64,000 nucleotides of DNA, from positions 62,001-126,000 of the forward strand of contig JAUNHE010000004.1 in the NCBI GenBank assembly GCA_030524105.1, written 5' to 3'. The DNA comes from Rothia sp. (in: high G+C Gram-positive bacteria). Lineage in GTDB: Bacteria; Actinomycetota; Actinomycetes; Actinomycetales; Micrococcaceae. The notes under the pieces were generated by a model. The model saw only the letters and a list, made by a program, of their open reading frames with translations, did no database searches and was not told the origin of the DNA. How positions within the stretch are numbered: the stretch's first letter is position 1; the number at the start of each line of letters is the position of its first letter. The position numbers and the translations under genes are program-made. This document shows, piece by piece, positions 45,246-56,177 of the stretch.

Positions 45246-45257
45246 GTTGAGCTCAAC
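45246..45257. promoter_or_regulatory. 12-bp palindrome before the oxidoreductase gene
   Basis: GTTGAGCTCAAC is a perfect palindrome located 16 nt upstream of the GTG start and next to the SD. It could be the operator for a regulator controlling this gene. No regulator gene is adjacent. Confidence 0.4.
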
Positions 45258-45333
45258 GAGCTAGGATGGAAATCCTCGATGAGAAACTTATCCATTGTTG
45301 CACTAGGAATATGCTTTCCCTTTCGAGCTCTGT

Positions 45334-45392
45334 AAAAGTTTCTGCCCGGCAGCACGGGGATTTTACCCCCTCACTGCCGGGCAGAAACTTTT
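45334..45392. terminator. Terminator of the ATP synthase operon
   Basis: A perfect 19-bp stem (AAAAGTTTCTGCCCGGCAG and its complement at 45374-45392) with a 21-nt loop and T runs on both sides. It lies 30 nt after the atpC stop and is bidirectional, which also shields the oxidoreductase gene from atp readthrough. Confidence 0.93.
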
Positions 45393-45422
45393 TCTTAACC
45401 GGGATCTAGGCCATAAGCCGCC

Positions 45423-45683
45423 CTAGTCTACGCGGGCATGCTTAGCGGCAATAGTGACCCTGTCGTTAGAGACCGTCAAAAAACCCTCCTGAAGGCGGGT
45501 AACAATATCTTCACCCTCCAGGGGCTTGATCAGCAGCTCCCCATCGTCAGCCAAGAGAGCCATGGTAGGAATATGGCCCGGCATAATACCAATATCACCC
45601 GAAAGAGAGCGGGCCCGCACATAGCTGGCCTCACCGGTCCACACCTTATGCTCCCGGGATACAACTTCGACCTTAAGTGCCAT
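45423..45683 (-). CDS. atpC: F1Fo ATP synthase epsilon subunit
   Basis: 86 aa, short actinobacterial form consisting of the beta-sandwich domain (LKVEVVSREHKVWTGEASYV, then GDIGIMPGHIPTMALL) with no C-terminal helical hairpin. In other bacteria that hairpin inhibits ATP hydrolysis. It lies 2 nt after atpD and is last in the operon. Confidence 0.94.
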   Translation of the reverse strand: MALKVEVVSREHKVWTGEASYVRARSLSGDIGIMPGHIPTMALLADDGELLIKPLEGEDIVTRLQEGFLTVSNDRVTIAAKHARVD

Positions 45684-45685
45684 GA

Positions 45686-47158
<1,473 letters not shown>

Positions 47159-47193
47159 TTACCTGTTAGAGAAGTTTAATAGTTACTTTACTG

Positions 47194-48126
47194 CTAGGAG
47201 GCGGCCAGGGCATCAGCCCCACCAACAATCTCTGAGATCTCGTTGGTAATTTCGGCCTGACGGGCGTTGTTCATTAGACGAGTGTATTTCTTCACCAGCT
47301 CATCGGCGTTATCCCCGGCAGACTTCATAGCGCGTTGGCGCGAAGCTAACTCCGAGGCTGCTGCCTCAAGCAGGCAGGCATAAAGCCTGGAGGCAATGTA
47401 ACGAGGTAGTAGCTCGTCCAAGACCTCCTGCGGGCTGGGCTCAAACTCAAAGGCTGCCCTCTGCTCAAACTGGTCAGCTTCCAGCTGCTGACCGGGAACA
47501 ATCTCTTCACCAATCTGGTGGGCATCTGCCACCGCAATGGGAAGAAGCCTTAGAATCTTGGTCTCCTGGGTTACCATCGACACAAATTCGGTGTAAACCA
47601 GGTGCAAATCGTCTACCCCACCCTGCTCATAGGGGCGAAGAAAGGCATCCAAGAGGGCCTCACGCATTTGGACAGCCATCTCAACGTTGGGGTTGTCGGT
47701 ATTGCCTTCCCAGGAGCGCTCATAGGGGCGTTCCCTAAAGTCAAAATAGGACTTAGCCTTTCGGCCCACCAGGTAAAGCTGAACCTCACGGCCTTCAGAG
47801 CGCAGTTTCTCTATTAGTCCTTCAGTTTTTTTCAAAACAGCCGAAGAATAGGAACCGGCTAAACCACGATCGCTGGTCATCACCAGAATAGCCGATCGAC
47901 GATGCTGGGCCTGGGGTGCTGCAATCAGCGGATGCTGCACCGAGTGTTGGGTGGCAATAGCAGTAACAGCCTTGGTCAGTGCCGCGGCGTAGGGGCTAGC
48001 AGAATCTGCGCTCCTCCGTGCCTTGCTAATGCGAGAGGTCGCGATCATCTCCATCGCCTTAAAGATTTTTTTCATCGACGAAGTCGAAGCAATCTTTTGG
48101 CGGTAAACCCTAATTTGGGCTCCCAT
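47194..48126 (-). CDS. atpG: F1Fo ATP synthase gamma subunit
   Basis: 310 aa. The N-terminal helix [20 protein letters not shown] and the C-terminal helix [20 protein letters not shown] form the coiled-coil rotor shaft. It carries the extra loop typical of actinobacterial gamma. A hairpin (48143-48186) lies in the gap to atpA. Confidence 0.96.
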   Translation of the reverse strand: MGAQIRVYRQKIASTSSMKKIFKAMEMIATSRISKARRSADSASPYAAALTKAVTAIATQHSVQHPLIAAPQAQHRRSAILVMTSDRGLAGSYSSAVLKKTEGLIEKLRSEGREVQLYLVGRKAKSYFDFRERPYERSWEGNTDNPNVEMAVQMREALLDAFLRPYEQGGVDDLHLVYTEFVSMVTQETKILRLLPIAVADAHQIGEEIVPGQQLEADQFEQRAAFEFEPSPQEVLDELLPRYIASRLYACLLEAAASELASRQRAMKSAGDNADELVKKYTRLMNNARQAEITNEISEIVGGADALAAS

Positions 48127-48142
48127 AGAGCTTCCTTTCAGT

Positions 48143-48186
48143 CCCTGAAATTAGCCTCTAACTTTTCAGAGGCTAACCGACCAGGG
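48143..48186 (-). repeat. Hairpin between atpA and atpG
   Basis: TTAGCCTCT and AGAGGCTAA form a 9-bp stem with an 8-nt loop, extended by outer pairs CCCTG/CAGGG. There is no T run, so it is not a terminator. It probably affects mRNA processing or stability. Confidence 0.7.
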
Positions 48187-48194
48187 AGCAATCG

Positions 48195-49823
48195 CTAACC
48201 GATGGTTTCCTGGGATACTTCTGAGTCCGAAACCGGCTTGTGTTCCTCGTGCCCAGCCTCAACAAGATGGCTGGTTCCCTCAGAACGGAAGTCACGCTTA
48301 ACTGCTTCCACACCGGCTTTCAGCTCGGCAACATAGTCGTCTTCCAGTTTGCCCGTCTCGGCAATACTGGTTAGCACACTACTGTTGCGGCGAAGGTAAT
48401 CAATGTATTCCTTCTCAAAGCGAAGAACGTCCGAAACCTCTAGGTCGTCAAGGTAACCCTTGGTGCCGGCCCAGATGGAGGCAACCTGTTCTTCCATGGC
48501 ATAGGGTGTGTACTGCGGCTGACGCAAGAGTTCGGTCAGGCGGGCACCGCGAGTCAGCTGCTGTTTAGAGGCGTCATCTAGGTCGGAAGCAAACATGGCA
48601 AAGGCTTCCATAGCCCTAAACTGGGCCAGATCCAGCTTGAGGGTGCCGGAGACCTTCTTCATTGCCTTAGTCTGAGCTGCACCACCCACACGGGAAACCG
48701 AAACACCAACATCAACAGCCGGACGCTGGTTGGCATTAAAGAGATCTGACTGCAAGAAGATCTGACCATCGGTAATAGAAATAACGTTGGTCGGAATGAA
48801 GGCAGAAACGTCATTGGCCTTGGTCTCAATAATGGGGAAGCCGGTCATGGAACCAGCACCGAGTTCATCAGAGAGTTTAGCGCAACGCTCCAAAAGGCGG
48901 GAGTGTAGGTAAAAAACATCGCCGGGGTAGGCTTCACGTCCTGGAGGCCGACGCAGCAAAAGAGAAACTGCACGGTAGGCTTCAGCCTGCTTGGAGAGAT
49001 CATCAAAGATAATCAGAACATGCTTACCACCGTACATCCAGTGCTGGCCAATAGCAGAGCCAGTATAGGGTGCCAGGTATTTAAAACCGGCTGCGTCGGA
49101 GGCCGGTGCAGCCACAATAGTGGTGTATTCTAGGGCACCGTTTGTCTCCAGGGTATGGCGCACGGCAGCAATAGTAGAGGCCTTCTGGCCAACAGCAACG
49201 TAGATACAACGTACCTGCTTGCTGGGGTCTCCCGAAGCCCAGTTAGCCTTCTGGTTCAAAATGGTGTCCACCGCAATAGCCGTTTTACCGGTCTGACGGT
49301 CTCCAATAATGAGCTGACGCTGGCCACGGCCAATCGGAATCATAGCGTCAATAGCTTTTAGGCCAGTTTGCAGCGGCTCATGCACCGACTTACGCATGGT
49401 TACCCCGGGAGCCTGCAACTCTAGGGCACGTCTACCCTCAGTTGCGCTGATTGGGCCCAGATCGTCGATGGGGTTACCCAGCGGGTCAACAACCCGGCCC
49501 AGGTAGCCCTCACCAACGGGTACGGAAAGAACCTCGCCAGTGCGGTGTACCTGCTGGCCTTCTTCAATGCCCGAAAAATCACCGAGAATGATTGCACCAA
49601 TTTCGCGGGTGTCAAGGTTCTGAGCCAGGCCTAAAGTACCGTCTTCAAAACGAAGCAACTCATTAGCCATAACAGAGGGAAGGCCCTCGACGCGGGCAAT
49701 ACCGTCTGATGCAGACGCTACCCGACCCACCTCTACTCGTTCTGCTGTGCCGGGTTCGTAGGATGCGGCGAATTCCTTCAGCGCATGACGAACCTCATCG
49801 GCATTGATGGTCAAATCGGCCAT
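48195..49823 (-). CDS. atpA: F1Fo ATP synthase alpha subunit
   Basis: 542 aa. The Walker A motif is [11 protein letters not shown] near residue 170, and the arginine-finger region [17 protein letters not shown] is intact. The C-terminal extension after [11 protein letters not shown] is charged. It is the non-catalytic nucleotide-binding subunit. The 159-nt gap from atpH is unusually long for this operon and contains a hairpin. Confidence 0.97.
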   Translation of the reverse strand: MADLTINADEVRHALKEFAASYEPGTAERVEVGRVASASDGIARVEGLPSVMANELLRFEDGTLGLAQNLDTREIGAIILGDFSGIEEGQQVHRTGEVLSVPVGEGYLGRVVDPLGNPIDDLGPISATEGRRALELQAPGVTMRKSVHEPLQTGLKAIDAMIPIGRGQRQLIIGDRQTGKTAIAVDTILNQKANWASGDPSKQVRCIYVAVGQKASTIAAVRHTLETNGALEYTTIVAAPASDAAGFKYLAPYTGSAIGQHWMYGGKHVLIIFDDLSKQAEAYRAVSLLLRRPPGREAYPGDVFYLHSRLLERCAKLSDELGAGSMTGFPIIETKANDVSAFIPTNVISITDGQIFLQSDLFNANQRPAVDVGVSVSRVGGAAQTKAMKKVSGTLKLDLAQFRAMEAFAMFASDLDDASKQQLTRGARLTELLRQPQYTPYAMEEQVASIWAGTKGYLDDLEVSDVLRFEKEYIDYLRRNSSVLTSIAETGKLEDDYVAELKAGVEAVKRDFRSEGTSHLVEAGHEEHKPVSDSEVSQETIG

Positions 49824-49898
49824 CTTGTGTCCCTGCTCTCCTTATATACGGCCTGCCCTCTGGCTTAGAGAACCAGACCAAACTTGCTTATACGGTTT

Positions 49899-49932
49899 CG
49901 TTCCCGTCCACAACCTGCTGTGTACGGGAACG
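49899..49932 (-). repeat. Hairpin between atpH and atpA
   Basis: CGTTCCCGT and ACGGGAACG form a 9-bp stem with inner CACA/TGTG pairs and a 6-nt loop. No T run follows. Together with 48143-48186 it marks the borders of atpA in the message. Confidence 0.7.
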
Positions 49933-49982
49933 GGGCCGTACACCTGTATCTGCTAAATCACCGTTTACCGGCATTGTCCTAG

Positions 49983-50795
49983 CTATGCGATGGATCGGTT
50001 CAAATCAGCTATACGAGTTTGAACGCTTGCGTCCATTATTTCGTCGCCGACTTGAACACGCAGACCACCAATTAATGAAGGATCAACGGTGATATCTAGC
50101 TTAAGTTCCCTGCCGTAGGCCTTGGATAGGCCTGCACGAAGCTGCTCAATATGTGCTTCGGTCAAGGCACGAGCGGTCGTGACGCGGGCAATGGAACGGT
50201 TCTGACGCTTGACGATAATTTCAACAAATGAATCTGCTAGCCGTGCCGGTGTTAAGCCACGGGGGGCCTGGCTAACTCGTTCAATCAGCAGGCGGCCCTC
50301 TGGGCTACTTGGTTGGCCAGCAAGAACTAAAGCTAGCTTCTTTTTTGCCTGCGCGCTGGCCCGATCATCGGTTAAGGCAATCTGGGCCTGAGCTGAGGAA
50401 TTAACGGAGTTAACAAAGGTAAGTAACTCGTTAATAACAGTTTCTAAGCCGGCGATACCAGCGCGAGATTCTGCAGAAACAGCAAGCGCAACAACAGCAG
50501 CTGTTTCTAGAGCATCAGCTAGGTCTCGCTCTGCCGACCAACGAGCAGCTGCCGCTGCACTGACAACATTGGTTGTAGACTCTAAGATTTTGCCACCAAA
50601 AAGAGCTCGGACAATACCTTCCCGAGCCTGTTCGGGCCGGGCTGGGTCAGTCAAAGCACGGCGCAGGCCGCCGTCTGCATCAAGGACGTCGACGACGGCA
50701 AATAATTCGGTAGCTAGTCGGTCAGGGCTTACCGCAAGGTTAACGGAAAGAACCTGCTCCACCTTCTTCAGTGATTCAGTAGATACTCCTGCCAT
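49983..50795 (-). CDS. atpH: F1Fo ATP synthase delta subunit
   Basis: 270 aa, the long actinobacterial delta form rather than the 180-aa one of E. coli. The OSCP-like C-terminal motif VDPSLIGGLRVQVGDEIMD is conserved. It links the peripheral stalk to F1. Its start overlaps the atpF stop by one base (TAATG). Confidence 0.95.
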   Translation of the reverse strand: MAGVSTESLKKVEQVLSVNLAVSPDRLATELFAVVDVLDADGGLRRALTDPARPEQAREGIVRALFGGKILESTTNVVSAAAAARWSAERDLADALETAAVVALAVSAESRAGIAGLETVINELLTFVNSVNSSAQAQIALTDDRASAQAKKKLALVLAGQPSSPEGRLLIERVSQAPRGLTPARLADSFVEIIVKRQNRSIARVTTARALTEAHIEQLRAGLSKAYGRELKLDITVDPSLIGGLRVQVGDEIMDASVQTRIADLNRSIA

Positions 50796-51343
50796 TAGCG
50801 AGTAGCACCTTCATTCTGCTGCTCGGCCTGAAGGTCAGCAAGAAAACGATCTACCACACGAGCCGACCGCTCATCATCTTGGAGGGATTCGCCCACAATC
50901 TTACCGGCAAGCTCACTGGCCAAAGTTCCCACTTCTTGACGAAGCGAAACAAGGGCAGCTGTTCGTTCAGCTTGGATTGCTTTCTGGGCATTATCGGTGA
51001 TGCGCTGAGCTTCAGCCGTGGCTCGTTCCTTAAACTCTGCAAGGATTGCTTCTCCTTCAGAGTTGGCAGCTTCACGAATCTGCTGTGCTTCCAGCCGCGC
51101 CTGTTTGAGCTGCTGGTCGTACTCATCGCGGGCTGCGGCAGCTTCTGCCTGGGCTTTTTCAGCTTTTGCAAGACCGCCCTCAATCGCTTCCTTACGCTCC
51201 TGATAGATCGTTTCGAACATCGGAATAACGTACTTGGTTACGATGAAGAGGAGGATCAGGAACCCAATGGCGGTAATGACTATTTCCCAGATATTGGGGA
51301 CAAGGGGGTTAGCGCCCTCCTCGGCAGCCATCAAAAGTGACAT
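50795..51343 (-). CDS. atpF: F1Fo ATP synthase subunit b
   Basis: 182 aa. An N-terminal transmembrane segment (WEIVITAIGFLILLFIVTKY) is followed by a long charged helix that forms the peripheral stalk. It lies between atpE and atpH and overlaps atpH by 1 nt. Confidence 0.95.
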   Translation of the reverse strand: MSLLMAAEEGANPLVPNIWEIVITAIGFLILLFIVTKYVIPMFETIYQERKEAIEGGLAKAEKAQAEAAAARDEYDQQLKQARLEAQQIREAANSEGEAILAEFKERATAEAQRITDNAQKAIQAERTAALVSLRQEVGTLASELAGKIVGESLQDDERSARVVDRFLADLQAEQQNEGATR

Positions 51344-51392
51344 AGGGAAAATCCTGTTCTGTAGGTTTGGTCAAGGTGACTGGCGGTACGGC

Positions 51393-51608
51393 TTACAAGA
51401 AGGCCAGTACCAGGCCCAGAATGGCCAAAGCTTCAACCACAGCAAAACCCATGAAGAGCATAGGCTGCAGGGTGCGCTGAGATTCGGGCTGGCGAGCAAC
51501 AGAGGTCATGTAAGCAGCAAAGATTAGACCTACGCCAATACCGCCGCCGATAGCAGCCAGGCCATAACCGATTGCGCTCAATGAGCCGTCGACTACAACA
51601 GTTTCCAT
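51393..51608 (-). CDS. atpE: F1Fo ATP synthase subunit c
   Basis: 71 aa from the ATG at 51606-51608, chosen because GAAAGGAAAA precedes it and the resulting protein has the family length; the open frame continues upstream to 51716 without support. Two transmembrane helices are separated by the polar loop ARQPESQ. The ion-binding carboxylate is Glu59 in [12 protein letters not shown], so proton coupling is expected. Confidence 0.96.
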   Translation of the reverse strand: METVVVDGSLSAIGYGLAAIGGGIGVGLIFAAYMTSVARQPESQRTLQPMLFMGFAVVEALAILGLVLAFL

Positions 51609-51727
51609 AGTTTTCCTTTCAACAGTGCCCGCCGGATAATGAACGAGCAGAGTTAGATTGTGTGCAATCACAACCCGCAAGCGCGGGTGGTTTTTTTCAA
51701 CGCCTGATATTTTCAAGCGAGAAATCT

Positions 51728-52522
51728 TTAGTGGCCTTCAGAGACCGATCCCTGAATGTAGACAGCCAGGAGTAGGGCAAAGATGTAAGCCTGGATACAC
51801 TGGATCATCAATTCCAGGAAGTAGAGGAAGAGACCCAGGGCTCCGGAAGCAATAGAAGTGACCGCGCCAAAGCCACCCACCTCAACAATCAGGTACTGAG
51901 TAAGAGAGGCGGCCACCATCATGGCCATGTGACCACCAAACATGGTGGCAAAAAGACGCAGAGCATGAGTTACCGGGCGAATGAGTAGATTAGAAAGAAA
52001 TTCGATCGGCACCAGGATGACATAAAGAATAGCAGGCACACCCGGCGGCATCGTGAGGTCTTTAAAGAAGGGGCCAAAACCTTTACGTTTAATACCGACA
52101 CCAACCCAGGTTAACCAGGCAATAGCGGCCAGTATATAGGCCGAACCGGGATGGGACATGGTGGGCAACTGTACCAGCGGAATGGATCCATACAGGTTAT
52201 TAATCAGAATAAAGAAAAATGCCGTAAAGAGCAGGGGCACAAAAGGTTTAAAATGGTGGGCCCCAATGAGCTGTTTACCTAAGGAGTTACGGACAAAGCC
52301 ATAGCCCATTTCGGCCAGGAACTGACCTTTGTCCGGAACCATAGCCCGCTTACGGCCAGCCCACAGGAAAAAAGCAGCAACAATAACAACGGACAAGAGC
52401 ACCAGCAGCATCTGCTTGCCAAACCCAAAAGAGCCGGCGGTAAAAATATCGGGGAGGTGCATCTCCTCCACCGTAGGAGCCTGATAAGCTCCAGCGGCGT
52501 TTAGTAGACCGTCTACGATCAA
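51728..52522 (-). CDS. atpB: F1Fo ATP synthase subunit a
   Basis: 264 aa with about five transmembrane segments. The essential arginine is in [20 protein letters not shown]. The start is TTG at 52520-52522, supported by an AAAGGA SD; no ATG fits the family N-terminus better. It forms the proton half-channels against the c ring. Confidence 0.95.
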   Translation of the reverse strand: MIVDGLLNAAGAYQAPTVEEMHLPDIFTAGSFGFGKQMLLVLLSVVIVAAFFLWAGRKRAMVPDKGQFLAEMGYGFVRNSLGKQLIGAHHFKPFVPLLFTAFFFILINNLYGSIPLVQLPTMSHPGSAYILAAIAWLTWVGVGIKRKGFGPFFKDLTMPPGVPAILYVILVPIEFLSNLLIRPVTHALRLFATMFGGHMAMMVAASLTQYLIVEVGGFGAVTSIASGALGLFLYFLELMIQCIQAYIFALLLAVYIQGSVSEGH

Positions 52523-52603
52523 GGCAAGTCCTTTCTTGCTGCTTGCATCAGTTGCTTCTGCAACCCTAATGACATCAAGTACATACTGTGATTCGAAAGA
52601 TCT

Positions 52604-52909
52604 TTACTTATTACTGTTTTGCATGTGGTAATAGACCAGGTAAAAACCTCCGCAGGCTCCCACGACCAGACCTAGCCAAACAATCCAGCTGGTTCCCAAA
52701 AGGCGATCCAGCCCATAGCCTACCAAACTCCAGATCACAATGCCGAGTATGACGTAGAGTAGGGTCATTAATGCACCGGCTAGTCCCCCGCCAGAAACGA
52801 GTTCACCAGCAGTACGCAAGGATTTATCACCCTGCCACCACTTGTCGCTTGACTTATTCAAGGCTGGATTCTCCTTGTGCCTTTGCCCAGTTCTAGTCGC
52901 TGTCGTCAA
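52604..52909 (-). CDS. AtpZ/AtpI-type membrane protein
   Basis: 101 aa with two transmembrane segments (MTLLYVILGIVIWSLVGYGL and WIVWLGLVVGACGGFYLVYY). The small two-helix protein before atpB matches AtpZ-type subunits, thought to help c-ring assembly or Mg/Ca transport. It overlaps the preceding atpI-like gene by 17 nt. Confidence 0.82.
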   Translation of the reverse strand: MTTATRTGQRHKENPALNKSSDKWWQGDKSLRTAGELVSGGGLAGALMTLLYVILGIVIWSLVGYGLDRLLGTSWIVWLGLVVGACGGFYLVYYHMQNSNK

Positions 52910-53315
52910 AATAAAGGATACGCATCTTCATAATTGCTGTCATGCTCAGCACAAGCCAGATAATAACGGTAGTAACCGCCCCCACCAGCAACCAGCCATG
53001 ACGAACAAGAGCCGGTAAAGGCAGCAGCACAAGAACCACCATACCTAGCATTGCTTTAAGCAGGTAGGCAATAAGAAGTCGTCTGGCTACTTCCGTCATC
53101 GACTTTTTCTCAGCCCGTATTGCCACAAAAATATCAAGCATAAACCAGATATGAACCAGGCAAGACCCGGCTAAAAATCCGGCAGCACCCGGAACTTTTG
53201 CAAACAATGCTCCCACAATAGTACCTGCTACAAGGGCATAAGGGGCCCTTTTACTCACCGAATTAAATATGCATTTAAAAGGCGAATTATTACTGGCTCC
53301 TTTACCGCCTGGCAC
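52893..53315 (-). CDS. ATP synthase protein I-like
   Basis: 140 aa with four transmembrane segments and a GTG start. It occupies the position of Rv1303 between the WecA-type transferase and the atp genes. Sequence conservation in this family is low, so position carries most of the weight. It overlaps the upstream gene by 14 nt and the downstream one by 17 nt. AAAGGAG lies inside the ORF near codon 6, without a good start after it. Confidence 0.75.
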   Translation of the reverse strand: MPGGKGASNNSPFKCIFNSVSKRAPYALVAGTIVGALFAKVPGAAGFLAGSCLVHIWFMLDIFVAIRAEKKSMTEVARRLLIAYLLKAMLGMVVLVLLPLPALVRHGWLLVGAVTTVIIWLVLSMTAIMKMRILYFDDSD

Positions 53316-54324
53316 GCTTAACCTTAAGTAAGATACTGGGCAAGGCTAAGTAAGCAAGCAAAATAAGCAGCACAAGAATTCCAGCCCAAAGAGCATTTTG
53401 GGTCTCATAAGGCAAGGCACTAATAGTAATGAGGGAAATCAGTACACTAATAGCGGCCACCAGCAAGGCACTGGCGGTGTGCGAAAATCCCAAATCCGTC
53501 AGCTGCTGGTAGATGTGGCTGCGGTGGGGCTTATACCACTGCTCCCCCTTAATAATGCGTCTCAAGAGGGTGAACCCGGTATCCACCAGGTAAACCATCA
53601 GCGGAGAAAGAATGTACTCCACGTAGATGCCCGACAAGAAGGCACCCACGGCCATAGAGGCAGCAGCACCACCCAAAAAATAGGATCCCGCATCCCCCAA
53701 AAAAACATTTTTGCCCGGCCTCACATTCCAGGGCAAAAAAGCAAGGTAGGCCAGGGCTAAACTGATGCCACCAACAACCAGCCAAGGCATAGCATTAACC
53801 CAGCCTGCATAGGCATAGAAACTGCCCACCACCAAACCGTGCAGGCCGGAAATTCCGTTAATACCGTCCATAAAATTAACAACATTAATGTAGGCCGTGA
53901 TAGCAAAAACACCCAGGGGAATCCACCAGGGCGAGGTCTGCAAATTAAAGCTAATAGCGGTTGTTACCCCAAAGGCCAGCAGCAGCTGCACAGCCAGCCT
54001 GACCTTAATAGAAACACCGCGAAAATCTTCCATCCAACCTAGGGCAGCGCTGCCGAGCATACCGCACAGTACAGCCAGGGCCACGGAGCGATCCGTGTGG
54101 ATAATACCCAGCAGCAAGGCCAGCGCAAAGGCAAAACTAGCGGCACTGGCTGTAGCCAGGCCCATCCCACGAAAAGTAGGCTGGCTATGGGAGGAACGCT
54201 GAGTCGGTAGATCTACCAAATTCCAGCGATGCAGCAGGGGCCGAAGCGCAAAAGGAAGCAAAAAACCCAAAAGCCCGGCGGTAAGACCCGGCAGAACAAG
54301 AAGCTCTAAGATACCGAACCGCAT
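53302..54324 (-). CDS. MraY/WecA-type glycosyl-1-phosphate transferase
   Basis: 340 aa with about ten transmembrane segments. The catalytic motifs are NVVNFMDGINGISG and FLGDAGSYFLGGAAAS, and the C-terminal HRSHIYQQLTDLG is the conserved histidine motif. It loads a sugar phosphate (often GlcNAc-1-P) onto a polyprenyl phosphate to start a cell-wall glycan; in mycobacteria the homologue starts the arabinogalactan linker. The ATG overlaps the upstream stop (TAATG). Confidence 0.93.
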   Translation of the reverse strand: MRFGILELLVLPGLTAGLLGFLLPFALRPLLHRWNLVDLPTQRSSHSQPTFRGMGLATASAASFAFALALLLGIIHTDRSVALAVLCGMLGSAALGWMEDFRGVSIKVRLAVQLLLAFGVTTAISFNLQTSPWWIPLGVFAITAYINVVNFMDGINGISGLHGLVVGSFYAYAGWVNAMPWLVVGGISLALAYLAFLPWNVRPGKNVFLGDAGSYFLGGAAASMAVGAFLSGIYVEYILSPLMVYLVDTGFTLLRRIIKGEQWYKPHRSHIYQQLTDLGFSHTASALLVAAISVLISLITISALPYETQNALWAGILVLLILLAYLALPSILLKVKRARR

Positions 54325-56177
54325 TATTGCTGCCCCCTATGCTCGGCCCGTTCATAACCGCGATGTTCCAAATAGTTCTGATGCCAACTGGCATAGTCAA
54401 GATCGGCAGGGTCAAGGGCAGGGGTTTTAGCGTGCGAAATAAAATGGTTCTTCTGGCTACGCTCCATCACTTCATCTTTTCCAAAGAGCACTTCTTCAAG
54501 TTTTTCCCCAGGACGCATTTGCGTAATGCGGATATCTACATCGTACCTTTCATAGAGCCGGCGTAGATTCTCTGCCACATCATAAATTCGAACAGGTTTA
54601 CCCATATCAAGAACCAAAACGTCACCAGAGTTACCCAGGGCACCCGCCAGCATAACCAGCAAACAGGCATCCGGTATGAGCATAAAGAAACGGGTTGCAT
54701 CCTGATGGGTGACCGTAATAGGGCCGCCGTCCTTAATCTGCCGCGTAAAAATAGGTTTAACCGAACCTCGGGAGCCAAACACATTACCAAACCGTACCGA
54801 AACATAGCGGCGCCCCGTCTGCTGGCCATACCAGCTACAGAGCATCTCTGCCGTACGTTTAGACTGGCCCAAAGCAGTTGTGGGATCAGCAGCCTTATCG
54901 GTTGAAATGTTAACAAAAACTTCAACATCAACCTCAGCTGAAGCTTCAAGCACATTTCTGGTCCCCAGGGAGTTAGTTTTCCAGGCTTCTTTAGGGTAGG
55001 CCTCCAAGGATGAGACATGTTTAAGGGCAGCAGCATGAAAAACAACCTGAGGGCGCCGCTCCTCAAAAATGGCCTGCAAGGCTTCCTGGTCCCTAATATC
55101 GGCCAAAATAATACAGTTATCGTCCAAGGCCGTACTGCCCAGCAAAGAATATTTGCTGTCCAGCAGCAGAGTCTCGTCCCGGTCAAGAAGCATAAGTTCA
55201 GCCGGGTTATATTTAACAATCTGACGGCACAGCTCCGAACCGATGGATCCACCGGCACCGGTTACCAAAACCCGTTTACCGGCCAGATAAGAACTAATAT
55301 CCTCGTGGTTGATGTCATAGTCAATCTTACCGCGTACCCCTTCAAGGATCATCCGGTTAGCGTCCTCCGGCTCATCCCCCGCCCTGCCGGTAAGATCAGA
55401 AATCATACCCGTAATCTTATGAACCTCAACGTTTTGCTGCCGCATCTTGAGGCTTAAACGTTCAAAGGCTTTTTCATTGGGGTTACTCATGGCATAAAAG
55501 ACTTTTGAAACGTTAAGTCTTTTAGCTAGGGCAGGTAGATCATTCCCCCTGCCCATCACGTTTACCGAATGGATTCTGGCATTACGTAAGGCTGGATCAT
55601 CATCAACAATAGCAACTGGCCGGTACTTAGATTCTGGATCCGACATCAGCGAAGAAATCAGGGACCGCCCCACAAACCCACCGCCATACACAATAACCGG
55701 CTCGCTCAGAATTAAATCTGGCCGGTTATTAATATCCTCAATGATTCTTTTGGCATAGCGCATAATCATCATGGCCATAACGGCAAAGGGGAAGGCGATA
55801 ATAACAACCGAGCGGGGAACCTCAATATGCCAGGCAAAAAGGAGCAAGGCCCCTTGGATCAGAATAACGTCCAGAACAACTACGGGAAAAAGAACCTTAC
55901 CTTCAGGAAAAGAACCGTAAGAATACCGCCCCCGGTAAAGCCCCACCGCAAAACCCAGCCCCAGCTGCAAGGCAATAGCCATCAGCGCAACAATAGTAAA
56001 ACCTAAGGGATTAATGCGGTCGACATCGCCATAGCGCAGCATAAAACCAATTGGTAGGGCAATCAGCCAGGCCAAAGAATCCAGGCACATCTGAACAAAG
56101 CGCCACCAGGGTTTACGTTCATTAGTATTTTGAACAACAATGGGGATGCTTTGGCTAACGGGGGAATTCGACACCAA
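54324..56177 (-). CDS. Membrane-bound nucleotide-sugar 4,6-dehydratase (CapD/WbpM-like)
   Basis: 617 aa. Four N-terminal transmembrane segments precede a CoA-binding-like domain (YGGGFVGRSLISSL) and the SDR domain with VLVTGAGGSIGSELCRQI. The active-site motif ISTDKAADPTTALGQSKR has Leu where classical WbpM has Met and short forms have Tyr. It makes UDP-4-keto-6-deoxy sugars for glycan synthesis. The start is TTG right after the glycosyltransferase stop (or GTG one codon later), with AAAGGA as SD. Confidence 0.92.
   Translation of the reverse strand: MVSNSPVSQSIPIVVQNTNERKPWWRFVQMCLDSLAWLIALPIGFMLRYGDVDRINPLGFTIVALMAIALQLGLGFAVGLYRGRYSYGSFPEGKVLFPVVVLDVILIQGALLLFAWHIEVPRSVVIIAFPFAVMAMMIMRYAKRIIEDINNRPDLILSEPVIVYGGGFVGRSLISSLMSDPESKYRPVAIVDDDPALRNARIHSVNVMGRGNDLPALAKRLNVSKVFYAMSNPNEKAFERLSLKMRQQNVEVHKITGMISDLTGRAGDEPEDANRMILEGVRGKIDYDINHEDISSYLAGKRVLVTGAGGSIGSELCRQIVKYNPAELMLLDRDETLLLDSKYSLLGSTALDDNCIILADIRDQEALQAIFEERRPQVVFHAAALKHVSSLEAYPKEAWKTNSLGTRNVLEASAEVDVEVFVNISTDKAADPTTALGQSKRTAEMLCSWYGQQTGRRYVSVRFGNVFGSRGSVKPIFTRQIKDGGPITVTHQDATRFFMLIPDACLLVMLAGALGNSGDVLVLDMGKPVRIYDVAENLRRLYERYDVDIRITQMRPGEKLEEVLFGKDEVMERSQKNHFISHAKTPALDPADLDYASWHQNYLEHRGYERAEHRGQQ

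Noticed and set aside
51609-51716. 36-codon extension of atpE
   Set aside because: Subunit c proteins are about 70 aa and a good SD precedes the ATG at 51608.
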